Part shown: positions 6,755-11,093 of the stretch, one piece after another
Position numbering within the stretch: the stretch's first letter is position 1
How the letters are laid out: the number at the start of each line of letters is the position of its first letter
Assembly: GCA_025351525.1 (NCBI GenBank)
Contig: JANXVV010000289.1
Location: forward strand, 1 to 11,093
Length of the DNA: 11,093 bases
Direction: 5' to 3'
Source of the DNA: Humisphaera sp.
GTDB taxonomy: Bacteria; Planctomycetota; Phycisphaerae; Tepidisphaerales; Tepidisphaeraceae
Notes under the pieces: model-generated
Databases searched by the model: none
Told to the model about the DNA's origin: nothing
The model's input: only the letters and a program-made list of their open reading frames with translations
Position numbers and translations under genes: made by a program

Positions 6755-7600
6755 ATGGGTATGAAACTTGAAAGCGGTTTGCTGGATCAAATCCCGCTGT
6801 TCGCCAATCTAACGAGTGACGAGCGACTGGAATTGACCGGGCTTTTGCGGCCCAGGCCATTCACGCCGGGCCAGCACATCGTGTATGTCGGTGAGCCCGG
6901 TCAGGAATTTTTCATCATCGAGCGCGGCCGGGTCGACATCACCTTGCCCGATGAACATGGCCGGGAGATGGTGCTGGCGTCTCTTGGGCCGGGTCAATTC
7001 TTCGGTGAAATCTCGCTGCTCGACGGCGGCCCGCGCACCGCCACCGCGCGGGCCGAAACCGATGCCGTGCTGATGGAACTCAGTCGCGATGAATTTCTCC
7101 AGTTCGTCCGCAAAACCCCCTCGGCGGCGATCCATCTGATGACCGTGCTCGGGCAGCGCCAGCGCGAGACCAACGAAAAGCTTCGCGGCATCAAAAATGC
7201 GAATGAGGTGATCGCCCAGAACATCACCACCGGCGAGCGCGTCGCCGAGCGCATCGCAACCACCTTCGCCAGCAACCTGTTTGTGACGGCGAACCTCGTC
7301 TTTTTCGCCTGCTGGATCGTCGGCAATGTGATGCTGTTTCGGTTTCACCGCAACTTCGACGATCCCCCGACCTTTTCAACGCTCGGATTTATCATCACGG
7401 TGGAATCGATCCTGCTCTCGATGTTCGTGCTGGCGAGTCAAAAGCTGCAATCGGATCGAGATCGCATCCGGGCCGATCTGGAATACCAAGTGAATGTCAA
7501 AGCACAACTGGAAGTCGTCCAACTGCATGTGAAGGTGGATCGGCTGGAAGGGCTGCTGCAGCAGGTGAAGGGCGAAGGATTCAGTGGACGTTCGACCTGA
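6755..7600 (+). CDS. Cyclic-nucleotide-binding domain / DUF1003 membrane protein
   Basis: The 281-residue product joins two domains. Residues about 10-125 form a cNMP-binding beta-roll. The phosphate-binding cassette FFGEISLLDGGPRTATARA (82-100) keeps the Gly-Glu and Arg94-Thr95 that contact the nucleotide phosphate and base, so it should bind cAMP or cGMP. Residues about 158-265 form a DUF1003 domain: RVAERIATTFASNLFVTANL, two transmembrane segments (about 175-194 and 209-228), then a cytoplasmic helical tail (SQKLQSDRDRIRADLEYQVN). The function of DUF1003 is not established. A sensor controlling a membrane process is a reasonable inference. The start at 6755 has GGGAG (6744-6748) 6 nt upstream; an in-frame ATG at 6647 overlaps the prfB start and is less likely. 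It is divergent from prfB and upstream of an RCK protein. Confidence 0.88.
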   Translation: MGMKLESGLLDQIPLFANLTSDERLELTGLLRPRPFTPGQHIVYVGEPGQEFFIIERGRVDITLPDEHGREMVLASLGPGQFFGEISLLDGGPRTATARAETDAVLMELSRDEFLQFVRKTPSAAIHLMTVLGQRQRETNEKLRGIKNANEVIAQNITTGERVAERIATTFASNLFVTANLVFFACWIVGNVMLFRFHRNFDDPPTFSTLGFIITVESILLSMFVLASQKLQSDRDRIRADLEYQVNVKAQLEVVQLHVKVDRLEGLLQQVKGEGFSGRST

Positions 7601-7607
7601 AAATCTT

Positions 7608-7703
7608 CACGCCGGGATCGGAGCCTCAGGCGACGACCCGGATTCCGCAACCAGTGCGTGACGCGGAATCCGGGTCGTCGCCTACGGCTCCGATCCCGGC
7701 GTG
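7608..7703. repeat. Repeat A, copy 2: palindromic dispersed repeat, inverted relative to copy 1
   Basis: Outer arm 7608-7624 pairs with 7687-7703, and inner arm 7630-7648 pairs with 7663-7681. The bulges are CTCAG (7625-7629) and CTACG (7682-7686), and the loop is 14 nt. Both arm pairs are identical to those of copy 1. The right-hand bulge CTACG is the reverse complement of copy 1's left-hand CGTAG, so copy 2 lies in the opposite orientation. It starts 7 bp after one stop codon and ends 17 bp before the next gene's ATG, filling the whole intergenic gap. It could form a strong hairpin that affects transcription between the two genes. No T-run follows, so it is not a standard terminator. Confidence 0.9.
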
Positions 7704-7720
7704 GTACACTTCCCGCGCCT

Positions 7721-8806
7721 ATGAAATCGTGTACGCCCAGTCCCAATCCCATCTTCGCAAGACGCAAAGCCTCGCGCTACCCTTTCCGCACAACAGGCCT
7801 CTACGCCCTCGTCCTACTCCGCGAGTTCCGATACACGCTTGCCGCCCTCCTCGTCGCCGTGCTGTTCGGGGCGACGGTGTACCATGGCACACCGGCCGTC
7901 GGGGCGTCGCCGCTCAATCGGCCACAATCGATCTATCATGCGTGGATGGCGCTGCTCGCCCAGCCGCGCGACACCACGCCGCCGACGTGGGGCATCGGAC
8001 TGCTCTGCGGCGTCTATCCGTTGCTGGGTTTCGTGCTGATCGGCGAGGGCATCGTGCGGCTGGCGCTGTTGATGATCTCCCGCCGTCAGGGTCAAAAAGA
8101 ATGGATGCGCGTCATGGCCTCAACGTATCGCGATCACATCGTCCTCTGCGGGCTCGGTCACCTGGGTTTTCGCGTGCTCGAAGAACTGCTCGCACTGGGA
8201 TTGCCGGTGGTCGTTCTCGAAAAGCATAAAGACAGCCGTCATCTCACCCATGCCCGCGAACTGGGGGCGGCGGTTCTGCTGCGCGACATGAAGGAAGATC
8301 AGGCTCTGATCGACGCGGGCATCAAACACGCCCGCGCCATCGTGATCGCCACGAACGATGACATGGCCAACCTCGAAGTCGCGCTCGACTCGCGCCGACT
8401 GAACCCCGGCATCCGCGTCGTGATGCGATTGTTCGATCAGCAGATCGCCTCGAAAATCAAGGGCGCGCTCTGCGTCGACGAGGCGTTTTCCTCCTCCGCC
8501 CTGGCGGCTCCGATGGTCGCGGCGTTGTCGTTGAACACCCGCACCCTCAGCAGCTACGTCATCGGTGGCGTGCCGCATGTGGCGGCGGAGGTATGCATCG
8601 AACCGGGCAGTCCACTCGACGGCAAGCGCGTGGCAGAGATCGAAGCCGGTTACAGCGGTCGAGTGCTGGCCAGAACGACGGCGAAAGGGCAACTCGAATC
8701 GCCACCGCTGCCGACTGCGGTGCTCACCGCCGGCGACACGCTGGTGGTACACACCCTTGCCGCGCAGGTCGCCGGCCTCGCCGTCGCGGCCATGGGGAAG
8801 AAATGA
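7721..8806 (+). CDS. Two-TM protein with RCK (TrkA-N/TrkA-C) domains, no K+ filter
   Basis: The 361-residue product has two hydrophobic helices at about residues 38-56 and 90-120. It then has a Rossmann RCK domain beginning DHIVLCGLGHLGFRVLEELL, with GxGxxG at 144-149 and an acidic Glu167 at the end of beta-2 (VVVLEKH), which favours NAD(H). A TrkA-C-like domain follows (about 275-355; VCIEPGSPLDGKRVAEIEAG). Between the helices the TVGYG K+ selectivity filter is missing; the segment is Thr/Pro/Trp-rich (TTPPTWGIG). It is therefore probably not a classical K+ channel, though it belongs to that fold. ATG 7721 is chosen; an extension from 7658 would be translated from repeat A. No clear Shine-Dalgarno sequence. 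It may work with the upstream DUF1003 protein. Confidence 0.82.
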   Translation: MKSCTPSPNPIFARRKASRYPFRTTGLYALVLLREFRYTLAALLVAVLFGATVYHGTPAVGASPLNRPQSIYHAWMALLAQPRDTTPPTWGIGLLCGVYPLLGFVLIGEGIVRLALLMISRRQGQKEWMRVMASTYRDHIVLCGLGHLGFRVLEELLALGLPVVVLEKHKDSRHLTHARELGAAVLLRDMKEDQALIDAGIKHARAIVIATNDDMANLEVALDSRRLNPGIRVVMRLFDQQIASKIKGALCVDEAFSSSALAAPMVAALSLNTRTLSSYVIGGVPHVAAEVCIEPGSPLDGKRVAEIEAGYSGRVLARTTAKGQLESPPLPTAVLTAGDTLVVHTLAAQVAGLAVAAMGKK

Positions 8807-8860
8807 CGGTGACACGTCGCGCAATGCATGCGTGCCCTTTCACAACGCCTCCGATACAAA

Positions 8861-8945
8861 GCATTTTTTAGCGGCTGTGCCGAAGGCGCGCGTTTTTCCG
8901 GTTGAGAAGAAACGCGTGCCTTCGGCTCAGCCGCTAAAAAAATGC
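8861..8945. repeat. Repeat B: 85-bp palindrome downstream of the RCK gene
   Basis: GCATTTTTTAGCGGCTG (8861-8877) pairs with CAGCCGCTAAAAAAATGC (8928-8945), with one extra A. The inner arm GCCGAAGGCGCGCGTTT (8879-8895) pairs with 8910-8926 apart from one G-T position. The loop is about 14 nt. The arms do not resemble repeat A. The A and T tracts lie within the stem at its base, so on either strand a GC-rich hairpin is followed by an A- or T-tract. On the minus strand the 3' arm ends in AAAAAATGC and on the plus strand in AAAAAAATGC, neither giving a 3' U-run. It is more likely a dispersed palindrome than a factor-independent terminator. The 7-mer CTCCGAT occurs at 8849-8855 and 8945-8951. Confidence 0.8.
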
Positions 8946-9031
8946 TCCGATCCTCGGCAGGCCATCCGACGGACGCCTGCTCCAATCACTTCCGTAGAAA
9001 TCACATAATAATTGTTTTGTGTATTTTTGTA

Positions 9032-9060
9032 TTTACATTGCATCCCCTCGACGGTAGAGT
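9032..9060 (+). promoter_or_regulatory. Sigma70-type promoter upstream of the small-ORF cassette
   Basis: TTTACA (9032-9037), a 17-nt spacer and TAGAGT (9055-9060) match the consensus hexamers at 5 of 6 and 4 of 6 positions. They lie in an AT-rich island (about 9001-9037) containing the tandem 7-mer TGTATTT at 9020-9026 and 9028-9034. The leader to the ATG at 9112 would be about 45 nt. This is the only promoter-like site seen before the run of small genes. Confidence 0.45.
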
Positions 9061-9111
9061 TGCCAAACCGTGTTAGATATTTGTTCGCACCCTGTTTGTC
9101 GAGGAGATCCC

Positions 9112-9654
9112 ATGTCCCATGCCGCCGCCCCGTCGTCCACCGCGTCTACTCGTCTCGAAATCTTCCGCTTTCGCCGGAAACTATGCCAACTGGTCTGCTC
9201 CGCCGACTGGTTCGACCGCTGCCGGGCCGAATTCGAGGCCGGACGATTGAAAGAGCGCAAACGCCCGGATCGCGCGCTCGATCGCGCAGGGATTTATCCT
9301 CCCGGGGGCGTCCCGCGCCGGGGTCAGCATCGTTCGCTCATGCGTCACTGCTCCCACTGCGGACAGCGTTGGATTCCGCCGCAATACCTGCGCGGTTCCG
9401 GCATGTGCGAAGACTGTGTCGCGGCCCTTAACGTTCCGGTGACCGATGAGAAAACGCACGTCTCCTCCACCCAATCCCCGACCGCCGAAACGCTGCGCCT
9501 GCTGGAGCATTACCAGATCCGCCTCGTCGAACCCCGGCTGCCGGCGGAGGATGAGGCAACCCTCAGACGGCAGATCGCCGACCACCAGCGCCAACACCCG
9601 CCGACCGCTTCCACCACGCCCTCAAAAAATACAAAAAAACACGATTGTGGATAA
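9112..9654 (+). CDS. Uncharacterised protein with C4 zinc-ribbon-like motif
   Basis: I do not recognise this 180-residue protein. The N-terminal half (about 10-60) is basic and helical (RLEIFRFRRKLCQLV...KERKRPDRALDRAG). The centre has RHCSHCGQRW and GMCEDC, giving C80xxC83 and C99xxC102 15 residues apart, a compact zinc-binding knuckle that suggests nucleic-acid or protein binding. The C-terminal part (123-160) looks helical and charged and ends in a Ser/Thr/Lys tail. The ATG at 9112 has GAGGAG (9101-9106) 5 nt upstream; an upstream in-frame GTG at 9070 has nothing comparable. It is first in a run of small plus-strand genes with strong Shine-Dalgarno sequences and lies 51 bp before a small HTH gene. 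The pair may be regulatory. Confidence 0.6.
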   Translation: MSHAAAPSSTASTRLEIFRFRRKLCQLVCSADWFDRCRAEFEAGRLKERKRPDRALDRAGIYPPGGVPRRGQHRSLMRHCSHCGQRWIPPQYLRGSGMCEDCVAALNVPVTDEKTHVSSTQSPTAETLRLLEHYQIRLVEPRLPAEDEATLRRQIADHQRQHPPTASTTPSKNTKKHDCG

Positions 9655-9705
9655 AATGGAAGCGAAATGTCCCAGTGTCGCCGCTTTTCCAGTGAGGAGA
9701 ATGTT

Positions 9706-9975
9706 ATGACGACTTTGACTTCGCCGAATCTGACGCCAAAGACGCTCACCCGATTGCTCACGGTTCGTCAACGCCGCACTTGTGCGCTGGCCTGGAGCGA
9801 TCGCCGGACGCACGCCCAGATCGCTGCGGCTCACGGCGTCAGCCATTGGGCCAGCAAGAAGTGCGTGCAGCGGGCCCGGCTACGTCTGCGCGCGGCGGGC
9901 ATCGATCCACCGACCGGCCACGCCATCACCCGACGTGCCCCCGCCTTTCAACTCGGTGGGATTGAAAACGTGTGA
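9706..9975 (+). CDS. Small HTH protein, sigma-region-4-like
   Basis: The 89-residue product has one recognisable helix-turn-helix at about residues 33-61 (RRTHAQIAAAHGVSHWASKK then CVQRARLRLRAAGI), preceded by LTVRQRRTCALAW. The pattern 'RQRR..AL.W.DRRTHAQIA...GVS...' resembles sigma-70 region 4 and small phage-type DNA-binding proteins, including terminase small subunits. Which of these it is cannot be told from sequence alone. The region-2 part of a sigma factor is absent, so it is not a complete sigma factor. ATG 9706 follows GAGGAGA (9694-9700) at 5 nt; longer versions from 9667 lack this. Confidence 0.6.
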   Translation: MTTLTSPNLTPKTLTRLLTVRQRRTCALAWSDRRTHAQIAAAHGVSHWASKKCVQRARLRLRAAGIDPPTGHAITRRAPAFQLGGIENV

Positions 9976-10003
9976 TGAGCTTGTTGTGGCACTGGACCGC
10001 AAA

Positions 10004-10022
10004 CACGGGCTGGAAGCCCGTG
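10004..10022. repeat. Short GC-rich hairpin with GTGGCAC/GTGCCAC ends
   Basis: CACGGGCT (10004-10011) pairs with AGCCCGTG (10015-10022) around the loop GGA. A further GTGGCAC at 9986-9992 is complementary to GTGCCAC at 10020-10026, so an alternative longer fold exists. It lies in the 112-bp gap between the HTH gene and the lipoprotein gene. There is no T-run after it, so an intrinsic terminator is unlikely. The motif resembles short palindromes common in planctomycete intergenic DNA. Confidence 0.5.
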
Positions 10023-10087
10023 CCACGATGAAGGATTCAGAGGACAAGTTTCACTATTCCGTCTTAAACCATTTACCAGGAAATACC

Positions 10088-10594
10088 ATGAAACGTCTCA
10101 CTCTCGCTTCAATATTCCTCCTTGCTTTATTCACCGGTTGCACCGCACAACAGATCGAGCGGCTTAAAGCGGATGAACAGGTGGCCGAGCAAATCTACTC
10201 TGCCACCACGCAGTCGACGGCGGCAGTGAAGAGGACTCTTTCCACTCAACCGGCCAACCCCGAGGCCGCAAAGGTCATTGCCTCTGCTGAGAAGGGCGAG
10301 CAAACGGCTCGGCTGGCGCTCGATCTGGCCCGCGCGGCGCTGTTGGCCGCTCAGAAAAATGATGCATCAGACCCGGCCCTGCGAAATTCGTTGGCCGCGG
10401 CGATCGGTGCGATCCCATCACCTTGGACACCGATGCTGGCATCGCTCATTCCGGCGGCGATTCCGTTGATGTTTTCGATCGTGCAGTCCGTGAAGCTGGG
10501 CCGTGCGCATGAAACCGTGACGAATGTCACGAGGCAGTTGGAAGAGCATCAGGCGGCGATGCGGGTGCTGGAGGCGAAGGCGTCAATGGGTTGA
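10088..10594 (+). CDS. Small lipoprotein with helical region and second membrane segment
   Basis: The function is not recognised. The 168-residue product begins with a lipoprotein signal peptide (MKRLTLASIFLLALFTGC), with the lipidated residue expected at Cys18. Residues 20-105 are Ala/Gln/Glu-rich and probably helical (KADEQVAEQIYSATTQSTAA). A hydrophobic segment (about 112-134, SPWTPMLASLIPAAIPLMFS) follows, and then a polar helical tail with coiled-coil character (VTRQLEEHQAAMRVLEAK). A lipid anchor plus a second hydrophobic segment resembles some phage lysis/spanin-like or envelope proteins, but there is no specific match. The start is set by the signal peptide and AGGAAA (10078-10083); an extension from 9782 overlaps the HTH gene and is rejected. 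Confidence 0.65.
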   Translation: MKRLTLASIFLLALFTGCTAQQIERLKADEQVAEQIYSATTQSTAAVKRTLSTQPANPEAAKVIASAEKGEQTARLALDLARAALLAAQKNDASDPALRNSLAAAIGAIPSPWTPMLASLIPAAIPLMFSIVQSVKLGRAHETVTNVTRQLEEHQAAMRVLEAKASMG

Positions 10595-10629
10595 AGAGTG
10601 ATTTCCGGAGATACGAACCGTCTCCTGAT

Positions 10630-10670
10630 GCGGAATCCGGGTCGTCGCCTGCGGCTCCGATCCCGGCGTG
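10630..10670. repeat. Repeat A, half copy
   Basis: Only the right half of repeat A is present: CGGAATCCGGGTCGTCGC (10631-10648), bulge CTGCG (10649-10653), and GCTCCGATCCCGGCGTG (10654-10670). It is identical to the two full copies outside the bulge. The left half is absent; at most a doubtful GATTTCCG remnant is present at 10600-10607. It ends 27 bp before the start of the coiled-coil gene and contributes a false GTG start at 10668. The truncated copy shows that the family decays or recombines. Confidence 0.85.
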
Positions 10671-10697
10671 TTTGTGCGTGTCGCGGAGGTACCAACC

Positions 10698-11009
10698 ATG
10701 ACCGACCTGACAGCGGAACAACTCGAATCGATCCGCCGACTACTCGTCGATCCCGTGCGAGATGCGGTCAAGAGCGAGATTCAGTTGAGCCACGATCGAC
10801 TTGCCGCGGCGGTCGAACGGCTGGGCGATCATCTGGCGGGTCATGTCGAGCGGACGGAAAAACGCCTGGTGACGGTCGAGCGAGAGGTCGGCCGGCTCCG
10901 CTCCTTTCGCCGTCGGGTGGTCGCGGGCTATGGAGCGATTACAATACTGCTCAGTGCCGTGTGGTCCGTCTTCCGCGAAAAATGGCTGTCCAAGTTGTCG
11001 AACCATTGA
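10698..11009 (+). CDS. Small coiled-coil protein with one C-terminal TM segment (holin-like)
   Basis: The 103-residue product begins with a helical, heptad-like region (about 5-68: TAEQLESIRRLLVDPVRDAV...HVERTEKRLVTVEREVGRL). One transmembrane segment follows at about 74-92 (VVAGYGAITILLSAVWSVF) and then a short basic tail. This architecture, a coiled coil followed by one C-terminal TM, resembles XhlA-type haemolysin/holin accessory proteins of phages, but length and layout are the only evidence. The start at 10698 has GGAGGT (10685-10690) 7 nt upstream. A GTG at 10668 would begin inside the half copy of repeat A and is rejected. Confidence 0.6.
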   Translation: MTDLTAEQLESIRRLLVDPVRDAVKSEIQLSHDRLAAAVERLGDHLAGHVERTEKRLVTVEREVGRLRSFRRRVVAGYGAITILLSAVWSVFREKWLSKLSNH

Positions 11010-11056
11010 GTAAGATCGCCGTCGTGCAATGAGTCGATCCTTCAGGAACATCCAAC

Positions 11057-11093
11057 ATGATCAAACGAAATACCTGCATCCTCGCGGTTTTAC
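11057..11093 (+). CDS. Start of a probably exported protein, cut by the window end
   Basis: ATG at 11057 follows AGGAA (11044-11048) with about 8 nt spacing. Only twelve codons are visible (MIKRNTCILAVL), a basic start followed by a hydrophobic run, as in a signal peptide. The rest lies outside the window, so nothing can be said of its function. It continues the series of small genes with good ribosome binding sites. Confidence 0.45.
   Translation, partial: MIKRNTCILAVL

Noticed and set aside
8944..8958. GCTCCGATCC match to the repeat A outer arm next to repeat B
   Set aside because: Only ten bases match before divergence and no inner arm follows; not enough to call a fragment.
10004..10022. 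Hairpin considered as terminator of the HTH gene
   Set aside because: No T-run follows on either strand, so it is listed as a repeat only.

Overview
The window looks like chromosomal DNA of a planctomycete, probably close to the class Phycisphaerae. The best clue is the protein at 3402-4478. It has the membrane-protein layout ending in a basic stretch and a CxxCGYDLxG...CPECG zinc ribbon that recurs in many paralogues of that group. The mix of secreted ConA-like protein, DUF1003 protein and filter-less TrkA/RCK protein also fits. The taxon is inferred from gene content, not from a marker gene.

Left part (1-3400): a 496-base stretch without a gene holds a 97-bp near-perfect palindrome (repeat A). 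A degenerate 15-bp inverted repeat with flanking TTA surrounds it, possibly a small non-autonomous mobile element. Next come msrB (lipoprotein-type methionine-R-sulfoxide reductase), a secreted ConA-like protein, and convergently a DUF4172 Fic AMP-transferase with a C-terminal winged helix. Two TTATGnnnCATAA-type dyads lie just upstream of the Fic start.

Middle (3400-6650): a double-unit membrane protein with a zinc ribbon is followed by an AbrB-type antitoxin and a VapC (PIN) toxin that overlap by 4 bp. A dyad lies at the antitoxin start. On the minus strand are a small orphan antitoxin-like protein and prfB (RF2). RF2 is encoded in two frames joined by a classical programmed +1 frameshift at CTT-TGA-C. 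The real start is at 6648, behind a clear Shine-Dalgarno sequence and a good sigma70-type promoter.

Right-centre (6755-8806): a cyclic-nucleotide-binding/DUF1003 membrane protein and a two-TM RCK/TrkA-N protein without a canonical K+ filter lie in tandem. A second, inverted copy of repeat A separates them. The pair may act together in ion or redox homeostasis, but that is inference. Another long palindrome (repeat B, 85 bp) lies after the RCK gene.

Right end (9000-11093): a run of small plus-strand ORFs each has a good Shine-Dalgarno sequence: a C4 zinc-ribbon-like protein, a sigma-region-4-like HTH protein, a lipoprotein with a second membrane segment, a coiled-coil/one-TM holin-like protein, and the first codons of another probably exported protein. 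A half copy of repeat A lies just upstream of the coiled-coil gene. This is the accessory-looking part of the window. It could be prophage-derived or an uncharacterised envelope module; no phage hallmark gene is visible, so neither is established.

The most noteworthy items are the dispersed repeat A family (two full copies and one half copy within 10.4 kb), the recoded prfB, the operator-like dyads of the Fic and VapBC loci, and the small-ORF cassette at the right end.
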